64,000 nt of DNA from Clostridiales bacterium (GTDB taxonomy: Bacteria > Bacillota > Clostridia > Oscillospirales > Oscillospiraceae): contig JAJUJI010000005.1 in NCBI GenBank assembly GCA_029265405.1, positions 121,309-185,308 on the forward strand, in the 5' to 3' direction. Position 1 is the stretch's first letter; every line of letters starts with the position of its first letter. Below are positions 51,253-60,296 of the stretch, piece after piece. The notes beneath the pieces were generated by a model. It was given only the letters and a program-made list of their open reading frames with translations. It was not told where the DNA came from and did no database searches. A program made the translations under genes and the position numbers.

Positions 51253-51807
51253 GTGCTGGTTATATTTGGATGTATTTTATCTTTTTTAGAAAAAGTTATT
51301 AATAGATGCATAATAAAATATAGAACGACAAAATTCATAGTATGCGGTCAAAATGTTTATATTGGCAAAAATTGCATCTTTAGTTATTCAAATGTATCTA
51401 TAGGAAACCATGTTTATTTCGGACCGGGATGTGTTATCCAAAGTGCCCATGGTCACATATATATTGGAAATCATGTTATGTTTGGACCTGGCGTAAATGT
51501 ACATGGCGGAAACCATATTTATAATAGACTCGGGTTTTATATGGATGAAGTGAATAAAAAACTAGGTGATGATACTGATATAGTAATAGAAGACGATGTT
51601 TGGCTTGGCGTTAATTCAATAATTCTTAGCGGCGTTGTCATAAAAAAAGGCGCTATTGTAGGAGCAGGGAGCGTAGTAACAAAATCTGTAGAACCTTATA
51701 GCATAGTTGCAGGGAATCCAGCGCAGTTGATTAAACAAAGATTTACCGATGAAGAAATACTACAGCACGAAAAGTTAATGGCTAAGAGAGAAGGAAAGAT
51801 TCATTGA
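51253..51807 (+). CDS. Hexapeptide-repeat acyltransferase (O-acetyltransferase)
   Basis: 184 residues. Left-handed beta-helix turns are clear (VYIGKNCIFSYSNVSIGNHV, HIYIGNHVMFGPGVNVHGG) and the acetyl-CoA site VWLGVNSIILSGVVI is followed by AGNPAQLIKQRF. The catalytic His is probably in QSAHGHI or VHGGNH. The first 20 residues are hydrophobic and may lie on the membrane. The start is GTG at 51253. It probably acetylates a sugar of the repeat unit or a precursor. It overlaps the next gene by 4 bases. Confidence 0.85.
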   Translation: MLVIFGCILSFLEKVINRCIIKYRTTKFIVCGQNVYIGKNCIFSYSNVSIGNHVYFGPGCVIQSAHGHIYIGNHVMFGPGVNVHGGNHIYNRLGFYMDEVNKKLGDDTDIVIEDDVWLGVNSIILSGVVIKKGAIVGAGSVVTKSVEPYSIVAGNPAQLIKQRFTDEEILQHEKLMAKREGKIH

Positions 51808-52874
51808 AAACCATAATGATTGCATTTAGGCAAGGCGCTGAAAACGGCGGACCATATAATAGCCATTTGCGTATTATGCAGAGCAATTTGAAAGAAAAAT
51901 ATACTTTTATACCGCTATTTGTTCCTAAAGGTAGAATGGGACTTTTTAACATTCGCATTATTTATAATCTGGTAAAGCAGATTAAAAAGGCAAAGCCAGA
52001 TGCTGTTCAAATTGTGGGTTTGGAATTGATCGGTTTTTACCTCACCGTTGCGTGCAAACTGTCTGGTATTAAAAATATTATACTAGCCATACATGGCAGC
52101 ACTTCCGAGGCTATCGAGTTTAATAAGAATATATTTAAAAAAGAAATTATGAATATTCTAGAGATGTATACCCTAAGTGGGGCAAAAATAGCTTTTGGTG
52201 TAAGCAAATATGTACATGAAATACGAAATGTCAAACGTTATTCTAAAAATTATTATGGACACATATATAATATGCTTCTGGAAAACACTACTGAAATTGA
52301 TGGACATGCCATAAGGAAAGAACTAAATATCCCAGCGGAAAACATAGTAATTATATCTGCAGGTCGCATAGAAAAAGAAAAGGGCTATGAGCTTTTGGTA
52401 AAGGTCATTAAATATTTTAATAACAATCATAGAATGACTTTTCTTATTGCAGGTACCGGTTCATATCTTGATAATATGAAGGTAGCCTTGAAAACCCAAT
52501 TGGATAAGGGGCAAGTTTTGTTTTTAGGGTTTCAAAAAGATATAAAACGCATTCTATCTACCGGAGACATATTTGTTATGCCTTCCTTTCATGAAACCCT
52601 CTGCATGTCCCTTATAGAAGCGGGGCAATGCGGATTAGCATTGATTGCCAGCAATGTCGGCGGCATGCGTGAGGTTGTAACCAATGAAGAAAATGGCTTT
52701 TTGGTTTCTTTAGGTAGCGCAAATGAGTTTATTAAAAGGATTGAAGAATTGGTGAATGACCGGAGTAAATTATTGCGATTCAAAGAAAATGCTCAAAAGA
52801 CGATTAATTTTCGTTTTGCTAACAATATTTCTTTATCGCGCCTTGACGAGCTTTATAGTATGATATTGTCATGA
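51804..52874 (+). CDS. Family 4 glycosyltransferase
   Basis: 356 residues. The donor domain shows IISAGRIEKEKGYELLVKVI and FVMPSFHETLCMSLIEAGQC (EX7E region) with NVGGMREVVTNEENGFLV. The start is a TTG at 51804 inside the end of the acyltransferase gene, with AAGGAAAG five bases before it; translation is therefore coupled. The 3' end overlaps the polymerase gene by 4 bases. Confidence 0.87.
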   Translation: MKTIMIAFRQGAENGGPYNSHLRIMQSNLKEKYTFIPLFVPKGRMGLFNIRIIYNLVKQIKKAKPDAVQIVGLELIGFYLTVACKLSGIKNIILAIHGSTSEAIEFNKNIFKKEIMNILEMYTLSGAKIAFGVSKYVHEIRNVKRYSKNYYGHIYNMLLENTTEIDGHAIRKELNIPAENIVIISAGRIEKEKGYELLVKVIKYFNNNHRMTFLIAGTGSYLDNMKVALKTQLDKGQVLFLGFQKDIKRILSTGDIFVMPSFHETLCMSLIEAGQCGLALIASNVGGMREVVTNEENGFLVSLGSANEFIKRIEELVNDRSKLLRFKENAQKTINFRFANNISLSRLDELYSMILS

Positions 52875-54070
52875 GGTTTAAAGTGACCAGAAAAGTTATA
52901 AAAATACACAACATAATATGCCTAATTTTATTTTACTTGGGTGTCAGCAGCATATTTCCCCCAATTGATGGCTATTTGGGAAATATGAACATTGTAATAA
53001 GAATAGCGTTAAATATGGCTTTATTATTAGTCGCGTTTACAAACCAGAAAAAATGCTTTGTCAACCTGACTCATTTAATAGGAACGGTATTTTTTGTTTT
53101 TTACTCCGCAATTGTTCCATATTTATTTGGGAACGGAGTATGGGCAAACCGTTATCTGGATCTGTCGCTATTTATTACGGCTCCGCTTATGTATAATTAT
53201 TTATATAATACAGGCCATTTAGATGCTTTAAAGAAATACGTTGTACTTACTTTCGTTTTTGCGGCTATAACGTGGGTTATCACGGTATCTTCACTGCTTG
53301 CTTCTCCATATATATCACGGCTTATTAAAAGCAGCGGCGAGCTTACAACAGCGCTGAAACGCAGGGGAATCGGGGGATATGAATTCATTTATTTCTGCAT
53401 GATAATTTGCGTTGCAGCTTTTAATGTTTTTGGGAATTATAACAAATTATCTTATTTATTGTTGACAATCCTTATGCTTATTACGCTAATATTAGGAAAC
53501 TACATGATAGCTTTTTTGCTGTCGATTATAGGTATTATCCTTAACTTATTGGCTGGGCGTACCTTTAGAAAGAGATGCATATCACTCTCCATCCTATTGG
53601 CGCTTTTAATTTTTTACAATCCTCTACTCAATTGCCTTATAGACTTGATAATAAAAATATCTCCTTCGGGGCGCATTGCGGAACTGCTTAAAGGCTCCAG
53701 TGCTAATATATTCATAGCTATTTGGGATGAATTTAAATCGGATAGACTTCCGACTCTCCTTGGCAGCTTGCTCATTATCGGAGAAACAAACGGCCTGGGT
53801 TCAAGCATTCTGCCTCCAAATGAATTAGATTATATTCTCCGTGAATTGGGGCAGCATTCGCATATTTTGGATACACTTGCCATAATGGGGGTACCGGTTG
53901 GCTTATTATATACATATCTGATTTTTAGGCCCTTAAAAGTAAATAAAAGCTTGATTTTTATTTTTCCACTTTTACTGCTGTTCAATAACGCGACATGCTC
54001 TCAAGCTTACGCTATATACATTATAGCTCCTTTGCTTGAGTACATATATCGGGACTATGTTTGCACTTAA
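52871..54070 (+). CDS. wzy: O-antigen/capsule repeat-unit polymerase (Wzy-like)
   Basis: 399 residues, hydrophobic throughout with about 10-11 predicted membrane helices. A larger loop carries KRRGIGGYEFIYFCM, and another stretch has ISPSGRIAELLKG, then LGSSILPPNELDYILRELGQ. No conserved catalytic motif exists in Wzy proteins; the call rests on topology and position between glycosyltransferases in a locus that also has a Wzx. It would polymerise lipid-linked repeats on the outer membrane face of the cytoplasmic membrane. Confidence 0.75.
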   Translation: MRFKVTRKVIKIHNIICLILFYLGVSSIFPPIDGYLGNMNIVIRIALNMALLLVAFTNQKKCFVNLTHLIGTVFFVFYSAIVPYLFGNGVWANRYLDLSLFITAPLMYNYLYNTGHLDALKKYVVLTFVFAAITWVITVSSLLASPYISRLIKSSGELTTALKRRGIGGYEFIYFCMIICVAAFNVFGNYNKLSYLLLTILMLITLILGNYMIAFLLSIIGIILNLLAGRTFRKRCISLSILLALLIFYNPLLNCLIDLIIKISPSGRIAELLKGSSANIFIAIWDEFKSDRLPTLLGSLLIIGETNGLGSSILPPNELDYILRELGQHSHILDTLAIMGVPVGLLYTYLIFRPLKVNKSLIFIFPLLLLFNNATCSQAYAIYIIAPLLEYIYRDYVCT

Positions 54071-54140
54071 TAATAATATAATTTTTTAATAATTATTAGT
54101 TGATATGAAAATAAAATTATGCATAAAGGAGCCACTTGTG

Positions 54141-54206
54141 ATGAGAATTAGCACCTGCACCTGTGGGCGGAAGCATATCCGTACGTATTCTTTTGGAATG
54201 AAATAA
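54141..54206 (+). CDS. Possible 21-residue Cys-containing microprotein
   Basis: AAAGGAG (54125-54131) lies nine bases before an ATG that begins a 21-codon frame containing CTCGRKHIRTYSFGMK, with a TAA at 54204. It lies in the only large gap (163 bp) of the polysaccharide locus and is more GC-rich than its flanks. It may be real, a leader peptide, or the stub of a deleted gene. Confidence 0.25.
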   Translation: MRISTCTCGRKHIRTYSFGMK

Positions 54207-54233
54207 AGTGAAGCGAGTAATAGAGGTACCTAC

Positions 54234-55391
54234 ATGAATCATATACTATATCTTGGCTATTATTCTACTCAGAACCATTATAGAATATGTTCTCCCGCTG
54301 CTGTTACTATGATGGATTATTTGAATCATGCTATAAATGAAGCCGGGTTTAATACGATTATTTTATCGCCCGCACAGGCTGGTTCTGAATATAAACCAAG
54401 AGAAGAAGAAAGCATAGGAACAACATCTAAAGCTATTTTTCTCCCTTCGTATAAATCCGTTTCTAAAAAAAACTTGTTTTATCGTATCCTATATAAAATT
54501 TATCGAGAAAGAGATTTATATAATGAATTGCGTAAATTGGTTAAGCCTAATAGTATCATCCTGGTTTATCATTCTCTTGCGCTTATAAATGTTCTGAAAA
54601 AATTGCGAAAGCACATCAATTTTACTATGCTCATGCAGGTTTGCGAAATATATTCTGATGTTACTGGAGAGCATAAAAAACGAAAACGTGAGCTTAAGTG
54701 GTTAAAATCAGCGGACGCATATATTTTCTCAACAGAGCTGTTGGAAAAAGAAATTAATAATGATAATAAGCCGCATGTTATTTTGCATGGTACATATATA
54801 TCGGAAATAGACAGGGGTTGCAAATTTAACGACGGCAGAATCCATTGCGTTTACGCGGGTACTCTTGATCCACGAAAGGGAGGAGCTGTCGCTGCTGCTG
54901 CTGCTGCTGAATTTTTAGATGAAAAGTATCATATTCACATCTTAGGCTTCGGAAGCGCCCCACAAAAAGAAAGCTTACTAAAAATAATAGACGAAGTCTC
55001 AAAACGAACTAAATGCAAAGTTACCTTTGACGGTCTGAAAAGCGGAGAGGAATACATCAGATTTATTCAAAGCTGCGATATAGGACTTAGTACGCAAGAT
55101 CCGGCATCAAGTTTTAACAATTCATCATTTCCATCGAAAATATTATCATATATGTCGAACGGCCTTAGAGTGTTAAGTATTAGAATTCCTGCTGTCGAAA
55201 CATCTGCAATTGGAAAGTATATGTTTTATTATAATAACCAAACCCCTGAAAAAATTGCGAAAGCAATTAAACGAATTGATTTATTTGATAGTCATGATAG
55301 AAGAGAAATTATTGAAAACTTAAATACCCTTTTTAAATCTGACATAAAAATACTCCTTGATAATTTAACGAGGTATAACAATGGAAAGTAA
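54234..55391 (+). CDS. Glycosyltransferase, GT-B fold
   Basis: 385 residues. The N-terminus starts MNHILYLGYYSTQNHYRICS. The C-terminal half has CVYAGTLDPRKGGAVAAAAA, then IHILGFGSAPQ and a donor-site block DIGLSTQDPASSFNNSSFPS, typical of family 1/4-like enzymes that lack a clear EX7E motif. AGAGGT is six bases before the ATG. A run of CTG/GCT codons at 54890-54905 makes a short Ala tract (AAAAAAEFL). It overlaps the following GT2 gene by 11 bases. Confidence 0.78.
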   Translation: MNHILYLGYYSTQNHYRICSPAAVTMMDYLNHAINEAGFNTIILSPAQAGSEYKPREEESIGTTSKAIFLPSYKSVSKKNLFYRILYKIYRERDLYNELRKLVKPNSIILVYHSLALINVLKKLRKHINFTMLMQVCEIYSDVTGEHKKRKRELKWLKSADAYIFSTELLEKEINNDNKPHVILHGTYISEIDRGCKFNDGRIHCVYAGTLDPRKGGAVAAAAAAEFLDEKYHIHILGFGSAPQKESLLKIIDEVSKRTKCKVTFDGLKSGEEYIRFIQSCDIGLSTQDPASSFNNSSFPSKILSYMSNGLRVLSIRIPAVETSAIGKYMFYYNNQTPEKIAKAIKRIDLFDSHDRREIIENLNTLFKSDIKILLDNLTRYNNGK

Positions 55392-56418
55392 ACCTTTAGT
55401 CAGTGTAATCGTTCCGGTCTATAATGCAGAAAAAAGACTATCATTATGTATTGATAGTATACGGGGCCAAACATATAAAAATATAGAAATAATCATTATT
55501 AATGATGGATCGTCGGATCAAAGTGCTATAATATCTAATAAATTGGAACAGATAGATGAAAGGATTACCGTCATTCATCAAAAGAACTCCGGCGTCAGCA
55601 ACGCGAGAAATAAAGGTTTAAGGATAGCTAAAGGTCAATATGTTATGTTCGTTGATAGTGACGATACCATTGACGCAGATTTTATAAAGAACTCGCAGGA
55701 TGATGTGGAAAGATATCAACCTGATTTGTATATCTCTGGATTGGTTATGGAAACATACAATAATCAAAAATTAATTGACTCCGTAGATTACAAAATAAAT
55801 AAAAATGAACAGTTTACTATTAAATCACTTTTTGAGAACCTTCAGGTCTGTTATCCGTTGATATGCATTTGTAGTCCATGTGGTAAAATTTATAAAAAAG
55901 AGCTTATTGACAATATGTTAATTACATTTGACGAAAACATTTCATTAGGTGAAGATACTTTATTTAATTTGTTGTATTTATCTGTTTGTAAAAACGTATA
56001 TTTTTCAAAGGAAATATATTATCATTATTACCGCGGAGATGATAATTCATTATTCAGTAAATTACATAAGGATACATACGAGATTCACCGATTTGTCTAT
56101 GGGAAGATGCGAAACTTAATGCTAGAAAACAATTGTGATGCAGAATCAATATCACGATTTGAAAAACTGTATATTGACCTTATTATAGGCTGTATTACAA
56201 AATTTTTTCTTTATAATGAAACTAGTAAAGCCGAACGGAAAGACATCATAAAAAAAGTCGAATATGATATGTATTTGCGAAAGAACCTGAGTGTTTTCAA
56301 TCGTAACATTAAAAAGTTTATCCTATATTTTTTTGTAAAATTGAGATGGACAAACATAGTATATCAGTTATTCAAAATGCAATATAAGGGTGCAAAGTGT
56401 AGTGGAAATAGAAGGTAA
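55381..56418 (+). CDS. Family 2 glycosyltransferase
   Basis: 345 residues with the GT-A fold. The start PLVSVIVPVYNAEKRLSLCI, the nucleotide site IIINDGSSDQSAII, the DXD motif in MFVDSDDTIDADF and the later SLGEDTLFNLLYL acid block are intact. The C-terminal part (about 240-345) is basic and may contact the membrane. AACGAGG lies seven bases before the ATG. The gene is AT-rich and overlaps the next gene by 29 bases. Confidence 0.92.
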   Translation: MESKPLVSVIVPVYNAEKRLSLCIDSIRGQTYKNIEIIIINDGSSDQSAIISNKLEQIDERITVIHQKNSGVSNARNKGLRIAKGQYVMFVDSDDTIDADFIKNSQDDVERYQPDLYISGLVMETYNNQKLIDSVDYKINKNEQFTIKSLFENLQVCYPLICICSPCGKIYKKELIDNMLITFDENISLGEDTLFNLLYLSVCKNVYFSKEIYYHYYRGDDNSLFSKLHKDTYEIHRFVYGKMRNLMLENNCDAESISRFEKLYIDLIIGCITKFFLYNETSKAERKDIIKKVEYDMYLRKNLSVFNRNIKKFILYFFVKLRWTNIVYQLFKMQYKGAKCSGNRR

Positions 56419-57562
56419 TTATAAAATCGGTATCCTCACTCATTATTATGGAAGCAAAAACTACGGTGGACTCTTACAATCATATGCTCTGAGTGTTTAT
56501 CTAAACAATATTGGTTATCAATGTGAAGTTATTTCTTATGATTTTCTGCAGAAGTCATTGAGGAAAAAACTTACTTTCAAAAAGATATGTCATATGGTCA
56601 AAGATTTAGTTAAAACGTCTATCTATATATCTTATAATATAAAGAAGAAAAAAAGGGATACCTGTTTTTCAAAATTTGCAAATTCTAAAATTCCACATTC
56701 CTATAATGTTTATTTAACCAAGGATTTGAAATCATGTGTAAATGATTATGATGTTTTTATCGTGGGAAGCGATCAGGTCTGGAATCCAGAATATTTCTTC
56801 GATGGATTCTATATGGATTTTGTACCTTCAACCAAGATAAAAATATCGTATGCTGCCAGTATTTCATCAGATAATCTTACAGAAGAACAGCTCTGTATTT
56901 TTAAAAACAGTTTGGTGGATTTTGCAGCTGTTTCAGTAAGAGAACAGAACGCGGTGGCTCTTTTAAGTCCTGTTTCTCCTGTTCCAGTTCAGTGGGTGCT
57001 TGACCCAACCATGCTGCTAACCCTCGAGGATTGGGACAAAATTTGCTCGCCCCGCATCATAGAACATCCATATATGTTTTGCTACTTTCTTGGAGATGAC
57101 AATACCGAAAGGCAACTGGCTATAGAATATTCTCATAAACACAACTTGGCAATTGTTACACTTCCGCACTTACTTGGGTACTTCAGATCATGTGACAAAA
57201 AGTTTGGTCACGAACAACTCTACAATGTATCTCCAGAAGATTTCATTTCATTGATTAAGTATGCCGAGTTTATTTTTACCGATAGTTTTCATGCGACAGT
57301 TTTTTCCGGTATTTATCAAAAGCAGTATATAGTATTTGAGCGGACAGCAAAATCGTCAATGAAATCCCGGATATACAGTTTGACTTCTCTCTATGAAACT
57401 CCAGAACGTTTTTGCAACTCAGCAGATAAGCAAACGATTTCTTACATAGACTCCTTACCTCCTATTGATTATACTAGGAAGCTGGAAAAGCTTGAGCAAA
57501 TGAAAGAAGCCTCCAAGACGTTTTTACACAGTAATTTATCAAGGTTAAATAAGATAACATGA
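56390..57562 (+). CDS. Polysaccharide pyruvyl transferase family protein
   Basis: 390 residues. The family start KIGILTHYYGSKNYGGLLQS, the VGSDQVWNP block, and TDSFHATVFSGIYQKQYIVF (the conserved FH) are all present. These enzymes transfer pyruvate from phosphoenolpyruvate to make ketals on sugars, adding negative charge. The start is a GTG at 56390, or GTG 56402, within the end of the GT2 gene; neither has a clear ribosome binding site. Its partner gene type, an FrhB-like iron-sulfur protein, lies two genes downstream, a recurrent pairing in such loci. Confidence 0.88.
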   Translation: MQSVVEIEGNYKIGILTHYYGSKNYGGLLQSYALSVYLNNIGYQCEVISYDFLQKSLRKKLTFKKICHMVKDLVKTSIYISYNIKKKKRDTCFSKFANSKIPHSYNVYLTKDLKSCVNDYDVFIVGSDQVWNPEYFFDGFYMDFVPSTKIKISYAASISSDNLTEEQLCIFKNSLVDFAAVSVREQNAVALLSPVSPVPVQWVLDPTMLLTLEDWDKICSPRIIEHPYMFCYFLGDDNTERQLAIEYSHKHNLAIVTLPHLLGYFRSCDKKFGHEQLYNVSPEDFISLIKYAEFIFTDSFHATVFSGIYQKQYIVFERTAKSSMKSRIYSLTSLYETPERFCNSADKQTISYIDSLPPIDYTRKLEKLEQMKEASKTFLHSNLSRLNKIT

Positions 57563-59103
57563 AGATTAACCAACTAAAGTTAGGGTCTTTCTTATCGTAT
57601 CTGCAAATGGCTATTGGGGTCATTATCGGTTTACTATATACGCCGATTATGATACAACTGCTAGGTAAAAATGAATATGGCCTTTATAATACTGTTTCAT
57701 CTACAATTTCAATGCTGTCTGTATTAAGCTTAGGAATTAACAGCAGTTATATCCACTATTTTTCAATATATAAAAAAGAAAACAATACAGTAAGCATTTA
57801 TAAGTTAAATGGTTTGTTCCTAATAATATTATCTATTATTGGTTGTGTTGCGCTGGCTTGCGGTCTGTTTTTGTCATTCCATCTCGACGTTATTTTCAAG
57901 TATGGACTTACGACGGCAGAATATGAATTAGCGCGCGTACTGATGCTACTTCTCACCGTCAATCTCTCCATTTCTTTTCCAATGAGTGTTTTTGCCAATA
58001 TCATTGCGGCCAATGAACGATTTGTATATCTTAAACTTCTAAACTTGATAAAAACCGTTGTCAGTCCGCTTTTGACCCTTCCCTTGCTATTGATGGGGTA
58101 TCGGTCTATTGCTATGGTATCTATCACAGTCGCTCTTGCTTTGATTACTGATATTTTGTACTTATATTACGTTCTGTTTATTCTAAAGAACAAGTTTATA
58201 TTCCATTCATTTGAAAAAGGAATTTTCGTTAGTCTGCTGATATATACAAGTTTTATTGCCATTAATCTGATTGTTGATCAGATTAACTGGAATATTGACA
58301 AGATCCTGTTAGGCCGGTTCAAAGGAACTTCCGCTGTTGCTGTTTATTCGGTCGGTTACTCGCTAAATACCTATTACATGATGTTTTCCACATCCATTTC
58401 TGGTGTATTTACACCACGCGTACATAAAATAGTCAATCAGACCTATGGAGACTTTGCGGAACAGCGTTTACAGCTTACCTCGCTGTTTACTAAAGTAGGC
58501 AGAATTCAATTTTTGTTTCTAGGGCTTATAGCGAGCGGACTTATTTTTTTCGGCAAAGATTTTATTGTCAGGTATTGGGCGGGTGCAGATTATGCGGATT
58601 CCTACTATGTTATGCTGCTCCTTATTCTTCCCGCTTCAATTCCTTTAATCCAAAATCTCGGTATAGAAATACAAAGGGCAGAAAACAGGCATAGCTTCCG
58701 TTCTGTGGTATATGGCGCGATGGCATTATTGAATCTGGGACTTTCCTATTATCTTTGTCAGGTATACGGGGCAATCGGCAGCGCTTTAGGTACGGCAGTT
58801 TCATTAGTTCTTGCAAATGGACTGGTCATGAATATTTATTATTATAAAAAATGCAACATTGATATAGTGTTATTTTGGAAAAACATTCTCAGGATGTCTG
58901 TTGGCTTGATTGTGCCAATCGGGTTTGGGGTTGTTATGACCATTTTTATTAAGACGCAGTCTACAGTTCTGTTCTTACTGAAAATGTCCCTTTATTCTCT
59001 GGTATATTGCGTGTTTATGTGGTTTCTGAGCATGAATGATTATGAAAAAACAATAGTTAAACTACCGCTTCATACCATTGGTCGAAAATTTCGGAAAGTG
59101 TAA
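57559..59103 (+). CDS. wzx: Polysaccharide flippase (Wzx, MOP superfamily)
   Basis: 514 residues with about 14 membrane helices. The opening LGSFLSYLQMAIGVIIGLLY and PIMIQLLGKNEYGLYNTVSS match Wzx/MviN-type exporters, as does IDKILLGRFKGTSAVAVYSV. It moves undecaprenyl-linked repeat units across the membrane for Wzy. It overlaps the pyruvyl transferase by 4 bases. The composition remains AT-rich. Confidence 0.93.
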   Translation: MKINQLKLGSFLSYLQMAIGVIIGLLYTPIMIQLLGKNEYGLYNTVSSTISMLSVLSLGINSSYIHYFSIYKKENNTVSIYKLNGLFLIILSIIGCVALACGLFLSFHLDVIFKYGLTTAEYELARVLMLLLTVNLSISFPMSVFANIIAANERFVYLKLLNLIKTVVSPLLTLPLLLMGYRSIAMVSITVALALITDILYLYYVLFILKNKFIFHSFEKGIFVSLLIYTSFIAINLIVDQINWNIDKILLGRFKGTSAVAVYSVGYSLNTYYMMFSTSISGVFTPRVHKIVNQTYGDFAEQRLQLTSLFTKVGRIQFLFLGLIASGLIFFGKDFIVRYWAGADYADSYYVMLLLILPASIPLIQNLGIEIQRAENRHSFRSVVYGAMALLNLGLSYYLCQVYGAIGSALGTAVSLVLANGLVMNIYYYKKCNIDIVLFWKNILRMSVGLIVPIGFGVVMTIFIKTQSTVLFLLKMSLYSLVYCVFMWFLSMNDYEKTIVKLPLHTIGRKFRKV

Positions 59104-59108
59104 GCTCC

Positions 59109-60296
59109 ATGATACATATAAATGAAAAGAAACAATGTTCCGGCTGTAGCGCCTGTGCAAACGCATGTCCAATACAGTGCATCCGCATGACCTTTTGTAG
59201 AGAAGGATTTCTATATCCCGAGGTGGATATAGAGAAATGTATAAAATGCGGGCTTTGTATGAAGGTATGCCCGATAATCAATATAAATTCAAAAGCCATT
59301 TGTATTGAAGAAGAAGGGTTGATGGCTTATGCGGCCATCAACAAGGAGGAGCTGATACGTTTTGCAAGTTCTTCTGGCGGCATATTTACTTTGCTTGCTG
59401 TGCAAGTAATAAAAAGCGGCGGTATTGTCTTTGGCGCTGTCTTCTCTGATGATTGCAAGTCTGTTTTTCACATGGCGGTAGAAACGATTGAAGGTTTGAA
59501 AAAACTCCGAGGCTCTAAATATGTGCAAAGCCGAATTGGAGATACTTATAGGCAAGCAGCCATGTATCTAGATACGGGTCGTTTGGTGCTGTTTTCCGGA
59601 ACTCCTTGTCAGATTGCTGGACTATATGCTTACCTGAAACATGATTATAAGAATTTGATTACGCAAGATCTGATTTGCCATGGAGTACCGTCTCCTCTCG
59701 TTTGGGAAAAGTATGTTGAATTACGCGAAAAAAAAGCCGCTTCCAAAACGAAGAGCGTCTCTTTCCGGTATAAGAAACACGGATGGAATTCTTTTTCAAT
59801 GCGTTTTATATTTAACAACGGAGCAGAATATGTAAAGCATCATAATGAAGATAGGTATATGCGTGGCTTCCTCGCCAACCTCTATCTAAGACCCTCTTGT
59901 TATAATTGCGCTTTCAAAGGCTTTCCTCGTCAAAGCGATATAACCTTGGCAGATTTCTGGGGAATCCAGTATATAATACCAGATATGGACGATGATAAGG
60001 GAACTTCTTTGGTAATAGTTAATTCTGATAAAGGAAAGTCGCTGTTTAAACAAATACAAACATATCTGATATTCCGGCCTGTTAATTGGGAGCAAGCAAT
60101 AGTATATAATTCCGCTGCCATAAAGTCCGCGCAGTTTTCTAAGCAAAGAGATACGTTTTTTGGGTTAATGAACGAAAAGGGCTTGAATAATGCGTTTAAT
60201 AAATATTGTCGCACTAAATTTATGGCTTGGATTAAGCGTAAAATCCATATGCAATTATCCAAGATAAAGCTTCGTATTACAGGAGAGCAAAAATGA
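59109..60296 (+). CDS. FrhB-family iron-sulfur protein of polysaccharide loci
   Basis: 395 residues. The N-terminal ferredoxin domain has two CxxCxxCxxxC sets (CSGCSACANACP at about 14-25, CIKCGLCMKVCP at about 42-53) for two [4Fe-4S] clusters. An F420-hydrogenase/dehydrogenase beta-subunit domain follows (FSGTPCQIAGLYAYLK, then CHGVPSPLVWEKYV and YNCAFKGFPRQSDITLADFW). Despite the family name no coenzyme F420 use is implied in Firmicutes. Members often accompany pyruvyl transferases in capsule loci; their reaction is unsettled. It starts five bases after wzx and overlaps the capE-like gene by 4 bases, marking the end of the AT-rich zone. Confidence 0.85.
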   Translation: MIHINEKKQCSGCSACANACPIQCIRMTFCREGFLYPEVDIEKCIKCGLCMKVCPIININSKAICIEEEGLMAYAAINKEELIRFASSSGGIFTLLAVQVIKSGGIVFGAVFSDDCKSVFHMAVETIEGLKKLRGSKYVQSRIGDTYRQAAMYLDTGRLVLFSGTPCQIAGLYAYLKHDYKNLITQDLICHGVPSPLVWEKYVELREKKAASKTKSVSFRYKKHGWNSFSMRFIFNNGAEYVKHHNEDRYMRGFLANLYLRPSCYNCAFKGFPRQSDITLADFWGIQYIIPDMDDDKGTSLVIVNSDKGKSLFKQIQTYLIFRPVNWEQAIVYNSAAIKSAQFSKQRDTFFGLMNEKGLNNAFNKYCRTKFMAWIKRKIHMQLSKIKLRITGEQK

